From Symbiodinium natans (Eukaryota > Sar > Dinophyceae > Suessiales > Symbiodiniaceae), in the NCBI GenBank assembly GCA_905221605.1, contig CAJNDS010001150.1, positions 1 through 31,865 on the forward strand: a DNA stretch of 31,865 nucleotides, in the 5' to 3' direction. Below are positions 1 to 11,500 of the stretch, piece after piece. Made by a program: the position numbers and the translations under genes. The notes beneath the pieces were generated by a model. The model saw only the letters and a program-made list of their open reading frames with translations, was not told the origin of the DNA and made no database searches. The stretch's first letter is position 1; every line of letters begins with the position of its first letter.

Positions 1-1
1 T

Positions 2-415
2 TTGTATCCCCATGTAGCTTTGGACTTCGCGGTTGTTTCTCCTTTCAAGGTTGGGGAATTTCAGGTTGTTGCCGAAAAAACCCAGGGAATTGTTAGTTCT
101 TATGCTCAGACCAAACGTTCTCATCATGCTACTCAAGAGCAGTGTCGAGCCCAAGGCATTGGATTTGAACCTGTGGTTTTCGAGATGTTGGGCGGATTGG
201 AGGTAGAGGCGGTTCGTCTGTGCGAATCTCTCTGCCAGGCGGTTGCTCGCAAAACTCAACAAGTTTTGGGTCATACTCGTTTACGATTCATGTCTCGTAT
301 TTCGATTGATATCCAACGACACGTGCATAGGTGTTGTGAACGGGTACGAATGTCCAGCCTCATTGCGCCTGAGGATTGTGGGGCCTCTCGCGCATTCTTG
401 CTGGCAATTTCTTGA
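2..415 (+). mobile_element. 3' end of a non-LTR retrotransposon ORF (RT protein C-terminus)
   Basis: The frame is open from the window edge to a stop at 415, so the 5' part lies outside. It reads LDFAVVSP near the start, then SYAQTKRSHHATQEQCRAQG, IGFEPVVFEMLGG, and near the end RFMSRISIDIQRHVHR. This order (a 'LDV-V-SP' strand, an Ala/Lys linker, a 'F-P-V-E--GG' strand, then an 'R-S-D-QR---R' helix) is what I know from the region downstream of the reverse transcriptase domain in LINE-type elements of algae and animals. No RT catalytic motif is visible because that part would be upstream. It is on the strand opposite to the host genes. It could instead be a degenerate copy; no internal stop is visible in this piece. 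Confidence 0.55.
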
Positions 416-2095
416 AGGATTTGATTTACCAGGATGATACCCCTCCGCGCAGAATGGAAAGTTTTGCTTTGCGATGGCCGGCGGCGGTCAAGTGAGGCGT
501 TGAGTTTCTAGAATTGTTTCACAAAATTCTTATCTGTTTCACTTTTGGAGAACTCCTTCGTCTTTGTTTCGTTTTCTCTTGATTTCTGGCGTCTTCCCTC
601 AATTGGGGGTGGTGGTGGGTGCATTTTCCCAATCGTGGCCCGTCTCACTTGGGATTTCGCTTGCTTTTTCGTTTGTTGTCTCTCTGGGAGTTCTCTTTGC
701 TTCATTTGAGATGATTTTTCTGCCATATCATTTCTGCGATAATTGGTGCTTTTGGGTGCAGATGCCACTTGCACCGTAGCGACCAAAGCGAGCAACTTTT
801 GCCAGCAATGGGACCCTCTACGTCGAGATCCTGAAATGGAATCTTTCCTTAATGATTTGGGATACGATCATGTGATCGCGCGCAACTCCATCGGCCGGGT
901 AATTGGCGACATCATTTATAGATTCGGGTTGCTTTCTTATTACAATGACACATCGGACAAATCCTCATGAAGTATCGTAGAGCACAGCAGGTATCTAGCA
1001 ATGAGGATGCGGATCGATATCTGAATTATATCAAATCTTGCTTTTCTATATGGGATCTTCGTTGAATTTTCGAGTCGTCGATATCTACATCGTATTGTCA
1101 GGCGTGTCCCACCACAAGTTACGCCAAATGATATTTTCGGCCGACCCACGCGGCCGCCTTTAGGGCGAGTGATGAGCCTAGCTCGTCTTCGGTATTCGGG
1201 ATATGGATCTTGGTTGTTTTTGTTTCTCTTGGACGATGGAGTATCCCATCCTTATAATTCGAGGGGGCGATAGAGGGTCTTTTCCCACCAAGGGTAGGAT
1301 ATTTCGATTCCTCTTAATTTATTTTGAGATCCATCGTCGTGGATTCAATCGAGAGTATAAAACTCAGTTTTTTTTCTTGAGGGCCGGAAGCAGAGAAGAC
1401 GAAAGCTCGGGGACCGGAAGCAAAAGCAAAGTTGCAAGAGAAAGTGCGGGCCAGCGTCTTCTTTTCAATCGTCGCAGTGTTGGGTAGATATTAGCTTCTT
1501 GCAAGCAACTAGCTTGTTGCAATCAACACATCACTAGTGGGCGGCGACGCATGTTGTGCTGGGAGCCTGACTCACGCGCTGCGGTCAACACGCGACGGAG
1601 TCAGGTCTTGACGTAAAAACGCCTCCCCTCAAGGTATTTATATATCAATTTACCCCCCCCCCCCCCCACCCCCCCCCCCTAATAAGATAGTATCAATCCC
1701 TGCTGCTAAAGCAGATAAAACTCCAGCTTCGCTACGCGAGCTTTCGTGATTATCATCACCAAATTGCGCGGGATGACGAAAAACAAGGCGATGATGATAA
1801 GACATTGGATATAGATTTATGCTCCAAAAGTACCCATCCGTGCGATATCAAAAACGAGCCGCGGATGAGGCTACGAGTTGAGTCCGTGATCTTTTTTGAT
1901 GCGTGGCCATCACGTTGCTTTGTCAAGCGCCCAGCGATGCAGCTCGACGACGCCGCGCAAGGCGCTGAAGCAAGTCTGTATCTCCTGCCATCAGGCCTGA
2001 GATTCATCCGGCTCAGTCTGGAGAGTCATCGAAAATTGTGGTGCGTCGACAAGATACTCTAACTAACCGACCGCAAGAACAGTGTAACAGGGTAC
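416..2095. other. AT-richer stretch after the retroelement, no convincing gene
   Basis: This stretch is visibly richer in A and T than the rest of the window and its short ORFs on both strands lack the G/C-ending codon bias of the exons elsewhere. The first several hundred bases may be the element's 3' untranslated region. The phrase 'gcaact..cttgttgcaa' near 1505-1520 is a short inverted repeat. A C tract sits at 1653-1679. I see no gene here. Confidence 0.4.
1653..1679 (+). repeat. C homopolymer tract, interrupted by one A
   Basis: About 26 cytosines with a single A at 1668. It follows an AT-rich run (1635-1650). Such tracts recur in the window (15358-15695, 22021-22064) and are typical low-complexity sequence of this genome; their exact length is unreliable in sequencing. 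Confidence 0.85.
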
Positions 2096-2097
2096 AG

Positions 2098-2116
2098 GGC
2101 TTAGGGTTTAGGGTTG
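2098..2116 (+). repeat. Interstitial telomere-like repeat (TTTAGGG type)
   Basis: Two and a half copies of the TTTAGGG/TTAGGG motif are directly readable. The plant-type heptamer is the telomere repeat reported for dinoflagellates. Short internal copies recur at 15306 and 27312, so this is not a chromosome end. Confidence 0.75.
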
Positions 2117-2411
2117 AGGTCAAACGGGACCTCGAGGATAAGAAAGACAGGGTACCGATGAAGGCGCCGGTCATCTTTGGCTTGGGCGGCTCCGGCAAGA
2201 CTTGTGCTTGTCTTTGCGTCGGAGTGGTCTTCAGAATGACACCTTGCAGGATCCGAGCTCGCACCATGCTGTGCGAACAGGTTGCTCTCAACAGCCCTGC
2301 TGTGCCATACTTGAGGAAGAAAGCGAAAGGGAACATGCAGAAAAAAACGCACTCCAATCCTTGAACCTAATCATCTGACGGTGTTGTGCGTGACGTGCGT
2401 AACCTAATTGA
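2117..2411. other. Unassigned stretch with frames open on both strands
   Basis: The plus frame (2161-2364) contains FGLGGSGKT, a Walker-A-like peptide, but nothing else of a nucleotide-binding protein follows. The opposite strand is equally open over the same bases. I do not call a gene. Confidence 0.3.
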
Positions 2412-2795
2412 CTACCGAAGCCCTTCAGAGCGGCAGAGCAAAGCACATTGCTCTCCGTGCGTCAGCTTTGAAGGTGGGATGTCCACCAGCAGTTCGATGA
2501 GAACTGTGCTTTCGAGTTCATTTGGCCGTACTGTGTCACACATCTTTAAATGTTTGGGTGTTTGGACACTGGCTTCTCGAACAAATGAGTGAGGTGCAAA
2601 GCTTCTCCAATTTTTTTCGTGCCAGGCCCAACCGGCCACAAGGAGTTCTGCGGAGCGCAGGAACTGTTTCATGGGCACCAAGAAGTGAAGCTTCCGAAAG
2701 AAATCATGCAGCAGGGTTGAGATTTGGCTGTTCTCATCGCTGTTACATACGCGTGTCGCGGGCCTGTCTTTGAGAATTCTTTGCAGATCTTGCAA
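2412..2795 (-). CDS. Uncharacterised ORF or exon, 127 residues
   Basis: A minus-strand frame of 384 nt stays open to a stop at 2412. Its composition is mixed and protein-like, with stretches such as LLHDFFRKLHFLVPMKQFL and LLVAGWAWHEKNWRSF. The preference for G or C at third codon positions is weak (roughly 60 percent by eye) compared with the well-supported exons further on. It lies downstream of the exons at 3086-3472 on the same strand and could be a later exon of that gene. I recognise no family. It may also be a chance frame. Confidence 0.25.
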   Translation of the reverse strand: MQDLQRILKDRPATRVCNSDENSQISTLLHDFFRKLHFLVPMKQFLRSAELLVAGWAWHEKNWRSFAPHSFVREASVQTPKHLKMCDTVRPNELESTVLIELLVDIPPSKLTHGEQCALLCRSEGLR

Positions 2796-3085
2796 GGGAG
2801 GGACTTGTTGCAGAGCCGGCTCGTGGCCAACAGAACGGCTTTCTTACAAACCAACCATACCCGGGATAAGCCAGGGACGGTTACATGATTTGCCTGGACT
2901 TGTTCAAGTCGATGGTAATGGTAGGTCTGCATCACTTTTGCTGCCGTTGTCTAGCTTATTTGACATACGTGCTTTCGTCATGTTCTCGGGTTGAACATGT
3001 GCTACCGCAAAGGAGGATATCGGAATCGGACTGTGCCGGGGTTGTTCAGTGTTACCCCGGTCAGACATGCAAACTGTTGCCTGAC

Positions 3086-3472
3086 TTGCGAAGAGCTGAA
3101 TTTCGCGGCTGCAGCTTGGACGTCGCACTTGGATGAAGCACTTGGTCTGCATCTTATCTTCTGTGCTGCTTCAACTTGGAGTTCATCAGCTTCCCTGCGG
3201 TTCTGTTTGTTGCCTGAACATTTGCTTCTATGGTTGAGGCTGCCACGGAGCAAAAGAATTTGAAATCGGCAAAACCTCTTTGTTCCGTACTTCTTAAAGG
3301 CTGCTTCACAAAGTTGCACTTGGTGTGTCAAGTCCGGCCGTATCCAAACTGCTCCGCAAAGCTCCGGCGGCGGCGTGCTTCTGCCACCGGCGCCGCGACT
3401 GGAGCTGCCGCTTCTGCTTCCTGAGCATTCCAAGCTCGGTTCGGGCAGTTTCGACCGCGGATGCAGAGCCAG
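3086..3472 (-). CDS. Two candidate exons of an unidentified coiled-coil protein
   Basis: First exon from 3472, after the acceptor 'gccttag', encodes an Ala/Arg/Lys-rich helix-forming stretch (ETARTELGMLRKQKRQLQ and onward) with mostly G/C-ending codons, to about 3340. Second exon 3213-3086 follows the acceptor 'tgttcag' and reads NKQNRREADELQVEAAQKI then SASSKCDVQAAAAKFSSSQ, ending at a GT donor (3085). The frame link between the two exons is not resolved. In the first exon all three minus frames are open because of high GC, so the frame choice rests on codon bias and the coiled-coil pattern. No family recognised. Confidence 0.35.
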
Positions 3473-3479
3473 CTAAGGC

Positions 3480-4136
3480 ATGGAGCACAAAATTTAACCT
3501 CGCCGCATCTGCTGAGGGTGCTAAGATGTTCCACTGTTCTACGCCTCTACGCTCTGGGCCTCATCCGGCACCTCCGGCACCTCCGCCCTGACCTTTGCTG
3601 TGGGACGCTTTGCAAGTTGGCTTGACATGTTCTTGCAGCAAGATGCTCATATTTCATCATGCTTGCGTGTGCCGATCATGTTTTGCACCACTTGTGTTCC
3701 ACCCGCCAAGCAGATTAGACTCTGCAGGGTAACACTCCAGGACTGTTGGAAAGACTCGTAAGCCGACTTATTGAGCAGGCCAGACATGTGATGCCTTTCA
3801 TAGATGCAAGCTCGCATGTTGTCTATGTGCCACTCCGCGGTTGTTGCTACCGACTGGCTGTGCGAGACTTTGTGTCTTTTCCTGGCTGATTAGCAACATC
3901 GAGGCGAGGAATGGTAGACCCTGACCCCGTCATCCTACGTTTTAAGTATATGAAATCAAACGGGGTTGTGTCGGTGAGCTGCTTTGTCGCTGGCACGGCG
4001 GCGCCGAGCTGCCTCGAGGGCGGCAGAAGCCTCGTGACATAGCTTTCGCTTGATCAAAACACGTCAAAACACATCAAACCGCAAAGCTGACAAGCTTTCG
4101 CCATTTTTCGCCACTTCTGCGGCCTCGGAAGAGCGG
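3480..4136. other. No gene seen
   Basis: I found no exon with a convincing acceptor, codon bias or family motif on either strand in this stretch. Confidence 0.4.
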
Positions 4137-4565
4137 CTAAGCTGATTGATGGCCGTGGATTCCTGCAGGATGTAGGATGTGCTGCAAAGCTTTCCTTTCC
4201 ACCCCAAACACTTTTGACCACGTGTCTATGTTTCTTTTGCCGCTGGGCAGGGTGTAGATGTCCTTGAAGAAGTTGACAGCACTGGCCCTTCTCTGATTGA
4301 ACTCTTCCCGCGACAAGCGCCGCAGCTGCACATCTACCTGGCTCGAGAGCAGGATTTTGCAAGCGGCTTCTCCGGACAAACGCTCGACAGTTCGCCATTT
4401 GCCGGCGGGCACAACTGTGGCTTGTGGCTTCCTCGGCCCTCTCTTCTTTTTCTTCTTCCTTCTTCTTCTTCCTTCTTCTGCTTCTGTGCGTGGGCTCTGG
4501 CTGCATGCCACCTGCGCCCCTGCGCTATCGCATGTACATGCAGGTTGTTGCTCGCTTTCTTTCAA
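4137..4565 (-). CDS. Uncharacterised basic protein or exon
   Basis: The open frame runs 142 residues to a stop at 4137. The first part is cysteine-containing and then very basic (RRRRKKKKKRGPRKP, from a GAAGAAGGAAG-type purine tract). The second part looks like a folded domain: KWRTVERLSGEAACKILL, LRRLSREEFNQRRASAVNFF, IYTLPSGKRNIDTWSKVFGV. Basic residues followed by a short helical domain would suit a nuclear or nucleic-acid-binding protein or the start of a transposase, but I recognise no family. A possible GT donor falls inside KVFGV, so the last 20 residues may be intronic. The start codon is not established. Confidence 0.4.
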   Translation of the reverse strand: MKESEQQPACTCDSAGAQVACSQSPRTEAEEGRRRRKKKKKRGPRKPQATVVPAGKWRTVERLSGEAACKILLSSQVDVQLRRLSREEFNQRRASAVNFFKDIYTLPSGKRNIDTWSKVFGVERKALQHILHPAGIHGHQSA

Positions 4566-4569
4566 GTGG

Positions 4570-5940
4570 TGTGCAGGCGACCTGGTGTGGACAAATCTTT
4601 CTTGATTGCTTCTTTGGTATGGCGATAGGGGACCGTGTCCCTTGCTTGTTGTGGCATGGGCAATTGCTCCAGAAGCTCCAAAGAAGGTCAGCGAAGTTTT
4701 TTAACAAAGTACGTCGGAGAAAACGCTGCGTGTGGCTCACGGGGGGTTCTCCGTGACTTCTGGCACACGTTTCTTCCAGTCCGCTGGCACAGTGACAGAA
4801 CTGAGAAGGAATTTGGCTGAAGGGCTTACGCCCAAAAGGAAAAGTGCGGATAAAAGGTGCTGTACTAATTTTTTTTAAACAAGAACTGGAACCCTCCGAT
4901 TTGGGGCCAAGCTTTATTACTTCTTACTTCATGGCCTCTGGGCATAGGAAGCAAAGAAATTCACGGTCTGAAGTTGGAAGGGCTGGGGGAGGGCTGTTGA
5001 ATGTTGGAAATGGTCTTGGACTCTTTGGAGGTTCTGTGCAGGTCTGGGAGGGTTTGGGCGGGGTTTCCAGAGCCTTTTTGTTCAGGCCCAGAAGGCCCGA
5101 TGCATTGTCGTGCATCCCAAGCCAAGAGAAAAAGACGAATTGCCTACGCAAGGACATTCTGCAAGAATGCTTCCGCAGTCTGCCGCTCTTTGCGCAGTAG
5201 CAGAAAGGCATCTTTAACTGCATGTGTCAGTGGAAGTGTCTACTCTCGCGTCATCCTTCCTTTCACTTGCTCTTCCCCTCGTTGGCTGGCAGTTGAGAAA
5301 CACCTGCCTTCTCGTTTGTGTCCACTTCCGTCGTCTGTGCCCTGCACATTCGTCGGCTTGGCTGCACTGCGGGGCTGCGAATGCTCGGGTGCTATCAAGA
5401 CATGGATTGGACTACGATCTTCGCTGTGTTCCGAAATCCATTTACATTGCCACAGCTGCAAAGAGGCGTGGCCCAGGCCCACACATCCACAGCTCGCTGC
5501 GGCACTGAGGGCAACAGTGAGGACTCAGTGAGGAAGTTATCTGAATTGCAGCCTTCTTAGACGAGGGCGGCTGGCACCCGCGGTATTGACGCTGGCCTTG
5601 CCATGCAGTGCCACGTGGGACGCAGACAAGGTGCCCTTTGGCATCCTATTCATTGTGTCTTGTGATCGTGCACGTCTGAAGGGTTTCATCTCGGGCCCAT
5701 GTTTCTTATAGGCCTGGGAAAGTCAGCCGGAACCGCTTGTAGCTTTAGCATCGGGTAACCGGGTAGCCGAATTTAAAGTGATGATGTTGCTGAGTAGCGG
5801 AACGGAGGTCACCGGCCGAAGCCGGCCGGCCCAGAGGCACCCGGCGCACCACTGCCACGTGGGGCTCGGCGGCCCGATGCCTCCAAAATCCCCAAAAGTG
5901 CCAAAGCGGTGCGGGGGAGTGGGGGGGGTCCGTCCTTGTC
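4570..5940. other. Mostly unassigned; one weak minus-strand exon near 5480-5390
   Basis: The only coding-like piece is a minus-strand stretch after 'tttgcag' at about 5460 reading WQCKWISEHSEDRSPIHVLI. It is short and has no linked neighbour. The long plus-strand frame 5001-5531 lacks codon bias and is not called. Confidence 0.25.
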
Positions 5941-5942
5941 AC

Positions 5943-6123
5943 TTGAAGCTTTGTTGCAAACCGCCGGTCCATGCCTCTCGATGGCAGCGGTCACCGGTGA
6001 TGTTGGGGCTGCATCCTCTGTCGGGCCGAAAGGCTCCTGAACAGCCGGCGAACTTTGCAGGAACAACCTCTGGTGCCGTCGATCTCTGTCCTCCATGCTG
6101 TACAGCTCATCGGCAAAGGGCAC
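5943..6123 (-). CDS. Candidate exon of an unidentified gene
   Basis: A pyrimidine-rich tract ending in 'cctggccag' forms a strong acceptor; the exon begins GTGCCC at 6123. It reads VPFADELYSMEDRDRRHQRL, then a proline/alanine-rich part (FGPTEDAAPTSPVTAAIERH), and ends near a GT donor at 5942. Third codon positions are mostly G or C. A neighbouring upstream piece on the same strand (about 6405-6270) reads FIGLVWHSPRPVVARRPMAL and may belong to the same gene. No family recognised. Confidence 0.4.
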
Positions 6124-7165
6124 CTGGCCAGGGACAAGTGAGAGCACAGTGAAAATCACCAGGCGGTTTCGGCGACTGTGTTATCCAACAATTCAAAAGC
6201 CCAAAACTTGAAATCATCTTTTTCAACGACGGGACAGTTTTAAAAGGATGCATGGACGTTCGCGGCTACGTGGTCATTCACGCAGCATCAGCACTTGGCC
6301 TGCCCACCTCGAACTGCACCTCTGGTGCAGTCCTGGCACGCACAAGCGCCATCGGCCTTCGGGCGACCACAGGCCTGGGCGAATGCCAGACAAGGCCGAT
6401 GAACTCGTTCACATTTTGCACTCACGAGCTTTGGCAAAACTGGCATTGTTGTTCCAGCGGCTTTCCATGATCCTTCAATCCAGTCCCAAAGGAAACCTAA
6501 AGAGCCCCAAGGAAGTGAAAAATAGCACAAATAGCACAGAAACCGCTGCGGCCTCTGTGCGAGGACCGCAGAGTTGGCGCGTCGGAACGGCGCTGAGGCG
6601 GGGCGCGACATGGCTCGCAAAAGGCGCAAACCGCAAAGGCTCAGCTCCCACTCTCCTTAAGGCCAACAAGCTGTGCGAGTGAAGGATCCTGCCTGTACCA
6701 GTCTGTTCTACTGTACAAGTTCTTGGTTCTGCCGTCGCATTGTTAACATGACTATGGGGACATGTGCCGCCCAATCGCGAGAAACGAGGGAGCTCAAAGG
6801 CCTTTCAGTGAATTCAGCGCGTGCCTGCGGCACCCGCGGTGCTGCAACGCAGCAGGTGAAACGAGCTTTTCAGTGTGTCTTTCGGCACGCTGAAACTGAG
6901 CCGCCGCGCGGGGTCCAGACCGTGGCCAGAGTTCGATGTGTAGGACTGTTTTCATGGGAGGCGGTAAAGTCGAACTTATGGTAGGGCCGTCTACTCATGT
7001 GCCCACGAGAACCAAATTTGAAGGATCCATGGCTAAGCGTTTTCTGCCAAAGTGTGGTGCCCCCCAAAAAACTTGCTTTGCAAATGTTTTGACAAAGGTG
7101 GAAACTTGTGCGAACACTTTGCGTAATCGAGTGTAGCTCATTCGATACTGTGAGTCCATGGCATT
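6124..7165. other. No firm gene; possible minus-strand exon at about 6405-6270
   Basis: Apart from the possible exon named under 5943-6123, I see nothing that combines a splice signal, codon bias and protein-like composition. A 9-bp tandem (AAATAGCAC twice) lies near 6521-6538. Confidence 0.3.
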
Positions 7166-7322
7166 TTACTCGGGCGGAAATTTTTCGAGCAGAACATTGC
7201 ACGTGTCTCGCATGTTTTGCAGCGCCGGGAAACAGCCCAAAACATAGGCAGCTCGTGTTGCCGAAAGGAAATAATGTGTCAAAATAGATTCAGTGCAGGA
7301 GAACCCACACAGCTTGCTGACT
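7166..7322 (-). CDS. Candidate terminal exon, unidentified
   Basis: After a possible acceptor (cacaag, ending at about 7323) the frame reads LCGFSCTESILTHYFLSA, then AAYVLGCFPALQNMRDTCNV, to a TAA stop at 7166. The residue mix (hydrophobic helix, cysteines, charged end) is protein-like, but codon bias is only moderate. No partner exon has been linked and no family is recognised. Confidence 0.3.
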
Positions 7323-7369
7323 TGTGAATCCCTGCGCTGACCGAACGAACTCTCCATTCCTGCAGTGCA

Positions 7370-8140
7370 CCTGCTTCAACGCTCCAGGTGGCAGAGCTGA
7401 ATCTGTTACAGTGACCGGCGACCAACCCTCAGCTTAACCTGTAGTGCAGACCCGCAGGCTACACAAACACCATGCGAAGCATGGGCAGGGCTGCACACAG
7501 GTTGGGTGAGGGTTCCGTGTATGCGGCGGCCATATCCCATCCTGTACACTGTTTCGCCGTTGCAAACGCGAGCGAGCCCCCCCCCGCCCTCCCCCAGAAG
7601 AAAAACTACACCCAACGATGTTCACACGAACGTGTGCAGTGCTTCCGGCGTTGTCGGCTTATGTCACCGTATGTCTGTGTGGCGTCGGGAGGGCCTGGAG
7701 ATGTTTAAGGGGCGAGGGTTTGGACGCTGCCAGGTGACCCGGCATGGGTAAAGATTCAAGAAGGAGGAAGGGGGTTGGAAAAACAAATGCGCTTTAACTC
7801 GTGGATCCACTGTGCCTAGCAGGAGGTTCAACTGTCGGAATCCCAACTCTTTTTGCCAGCGTGCCACTGGGGCAGAGACCCCTCATTGGCAGCTGCATTG
7901 GAACAAGTGCGACTGGAACGCCTGCAGTCCTGTGCGCACGATGCTGCGTGTCTTTCATTCAGGCGGTCAAGCTTCAATATCATGCTGCTGCTCTTGTGCG
8001 TACTTGAAGTGCATCAGAATCAATTCGTGAACATGACGCTTCGACGCTGAAGCGTCTTCGGTATGTAAACTCAGCACGGCTTTTCTCCGTACTCTTTACC
8101 CCTCGCCCTTGCTTATGATCCATGCGAAGGGCTGACACCC
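7370..8140. other. No gene seen
   Basis: Only short overlapping frames without codon bias occur here. A degenerate TGACATG repeat follows at about 8143-8185. Confidence 0.35.
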
Positions 8141-8559
8141 CGACGCTGACATCACTGACATGCCCGACATGACTGACATGTCTGATTGCCCTTCTGGCCT
8201 ACAATGAGACCTTCATCGCGTAGGTCTCTGCAGCTGCGCACGAAGGTCTGGCCACAATCGACAAAAAGGCCGCAGTATACCAATGTTCCTTCTTCAACTG
8301 GCACTGAAACGGTGTGTCGCGTGGTAAGTGGCTCCATGTCTGACGAGCTTAAAGCTCTTGACAGCCTAGGTCAATCAAACACATCGAAGAAGCTACGAGT
8401 AGCACGGATGAGGAAGTGGACCAAGCCTCACCACTGATGGCGTCCTTCAAAGCCATTGTGTCGCCATGGGAGGAGCCGGCGACAAGTGCTTCTAACCTTT
8501 GAGCAAGACTCATCGTTGTGTCATCTTGCATGTTTGAGCATCGTGGCCTCAAGTTCGAC

Positions 8560-11500
8560 TCAAGCATTGCTGCTGTGCAACTTCAGCGTTGCCCAGCCCA
8601 TCGAATCGGTGAAGTTCCTTAGGCCACAGTAGCTTTTGGATGCTTCTCGAAGAGTAAACTGGGGTGCTGGTGGGGCCAAGCCGAGCGTCACGACGACGAT
8701 GCAGGCAACGGTGCCCTCGGAACTGGAGGCCTCTGCAAGGGCTGCGTCTGGGAACTTGGTCAAGGAGCTTGCCGACAAGGCCTCCCCGTCCGGCTTCCAG
8801 CCCCACGCCAGGAACCTTCTACATGTCTTGGCACCGGCAGTCGCAAATTGCAAGGCAAAGCGGAACAATGAAGCTGTGATCCAACCTCCAGGAGTCGTCA
8901 CCATGTACATGGAGGCCCACCTCAACGGGCCAGTTGCCGAGCAGGATCTTTGGGAAAACACCCAAATGACGGGAGTTCCCTGAGTTTTCTGCATTCCTGT
9001 AGTTCCAGGGTTGGGGTCCAGGCCCGGGGTCCGGGCCCAGCGGCCGCGGCAATGCGGCAGCGCCGCCAGCAGCCGAGGCCACACAGCCGACAAGTCCGCA
9101 TCGGCCTCCTGCCCCCGGCATCAGCAACCGAGACCACACCGAAAGCTGTATATCTGAACAAAAACACATATGACACTTCCGAAACAAAGGGAAAATGGAA
9201 AAAGAGGGGTTCATAAAAGGAGGACAGAAGAATCACCGAAGCGGTGGAAACGAAGAGTTTGAGAATACAGCATGACAGAAACCAAAACCGGCGCCCGACA
9301 GCAAAAAGAAGTGTTCGCAACAACTCCACGCCTCCTTGCGAGCCCTTCTCAGGTGCACCGCCAGGCGTTCACGGAGGCCCAGGGCCTTTGCTTTTGAAGG
9401 GTCAACGGTTTTCTCGGTTTTCTCTCAGAGGGATTCAGAGGGACTTCATAGGCGTGCAGCACAGCCCGATGGGTCCGAGAACGAACGCTGCACATGGCAA
9501 ACCCTTCCCACACCCCTGGAACCCCACCATCCCAGCACACCAAAGGTCGATGCCAATGAAGCCCAATGAAGCCCAATGAAGCCGGTTGTTTGGTCTTGCA
9601 CGGGACGTTTGGAGCAAGCCGAGCAAGCCAAGAGCGCAGTCCCCAGACCTTTTTGACCCAAAACCTGCTTAACAAACCCTCGCAACATCTCGCAAAGACA
9701 CCTGGCCCCACATGAAGAGCCGCGGCCCCGGCAGCGTCAGAGATGCCTCAACTTAGCTGTCTTTTCTTCAAGGGCGGCTATTGCAGCTTATTGCAGCTTA
9801 TTGCAGCTTGCAGGAAGTTGGGGCTTCCCAGTGTCCTACGAACTTCGGAGAAATCGGCCCCATCGCAGTCAGTACTTTCTACTTTCACGCTCGGTTGCCA
9901 CTGTGGCCGCCATCACACGAGACCCGAAATGTTTTGCAGCGCGATCCTCATGCATGTGCAGCCCAGAGCTAACAGAAGGGAATCACAAAACTTCAAGCTC
10001 ATTTCTTGGATGCCTCCTGCTCAGTCCTCGTCATGGTTCTCAGTGAAGTGGCATAGCTGTCCTCAAGCGCCGTGAAAGCTCAGCACTGTGGTCACTATTG
10101 CGCACTACGACCGCGTCAGACTTTTCAAGCAAAAAACCCTTGCAGAATGCCATGTACAGGTACTTTGGCTCCGATCGTGTCATATCGAACTTGAAGCACT
10201 GTCAGATGCCTCTAGAAGAAACCATTCACATTACTGCCTAATGCCTCTCTTGCAAAAAGGACTGCGCTGAGCAAGGTCGGGAGCCAGAACGTATAGTTTG
10301 CACATGAAGCTAACCCACTGTGCAGTTGCGGTGTTCCTGTTTCCATCGTGTGTTTCCATCGTCTGGCCTTCACCCATATTTGGGCTGTGGAAGATGTGCC
10401 CGCGCAACTTGTCCATGTGTGCCTCTGTCAGCCTCATCAAAACACGCTGGTGTTTTGGGATCTCTCACACAAAGCCTCAATGCCGTGAGAATACCCATTT
10501 GCGGCATCCCAGCCCAGGCCTATCGTAGAGGACTTTGTCATATGCAGCGCTGAAGCCCTGCCGCAGCAACTCACGCATCGTGCCGTTGGGCAGGATCTCA
10601 TCCTCAACCGGTCAGGGCCCAACACAGTAGCCACGGCGGTGATTAAGGCTGGAAATGCTTAGACCATTCAGTTCTTCTGCGTGCTGGTGGAGCGAAATAT
10701 GCGCATCATCATTCTGGAAAATAGCATGAACACCGCAAGGCGTATGTGCCGCGACGAGCATCGTATTCATAACACTCTGCCACCAGCAGGAAGTTCGGGT
10801 GGCCTCAAATCGGCAAAGGAACGTCTTCTGCTGCCTGGCAGCCCTCTGCAGGAAGATTTCCCTACAAGTACCAACCCCAGGGAACAAGTCCCCGACATCT
10901 CCTTTGCTTGCAAGGCGCGTGCACGGAGCTTCGGGAGTGCCCAAACCCAGAACTCCTCGCCCGGCCGATGGAAGCCCTGCTCACGGAGGTGAGGGCCCCA
11001 AGTCCTCACAAGGCGATCGTGTGCACAGGTCATAGGTCATCATAGGTCATCACAGGCCATCATAGGTCATCAAAGGTCATGCTTCCCAAAGACCAATGTC
11101 CTTTCGATGACATCGTTCACGCACAGCATAGCCTGCGACAGGGCAAAAGCATGAAGGTGCAGGGTTTGCCCAAACGTCCAAGACACTAACCTCCAAGGAT
11201 TGCGAGTGTAAATCAAAGTACTACTACCAGTAGGTGGGAAGAACCCCTTGATGCCTGAAAAGTTGTGTCTAGGGCCCTTGCCATGTCCACGCGCATGCCG
11301 TCACACCGCTCCGCGACGTCCAAAAGCTGCTGGAGCATGTGATCGCGGCAGGCGTGAGACCTGCTCATGCAAGTCGGGGAGATCTCCCTTTCTCCGACAA
11401 TGCATAGATAACAACAGTTTGACTGATCTCTTGCCCAGGCACCAGTAATTCAACTGCGCCGTGTCTGTCCAGTCGCCCGAGTACGGATCTTTGCCGAAGG

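Noticed and set aside
2161-2364. Walker-A-like FGLGGSGKT on the plus strand
   Set aside because: It is an isolated 8-residue motif; no Walker B or other NTPase feature follows, the reverse strand is equally open, and no splice signals support it.
5001-5531. 176-residue plus-strand ORF
   Set aside because: Irregular codon use, no family motif and no splice context; probably chance in GC-rich DNA.
8636-8983. Plus-strand ORF with good codon bias (ELEASARAASGNLVKELADK)
   Set aside because: The opposite strand carries GH13 C-terminal exons (FLAWGWKPDGE, WPRLLAALPHCRGRW) that join in frame with the rest of that gene, so the plus frame is a shadow.
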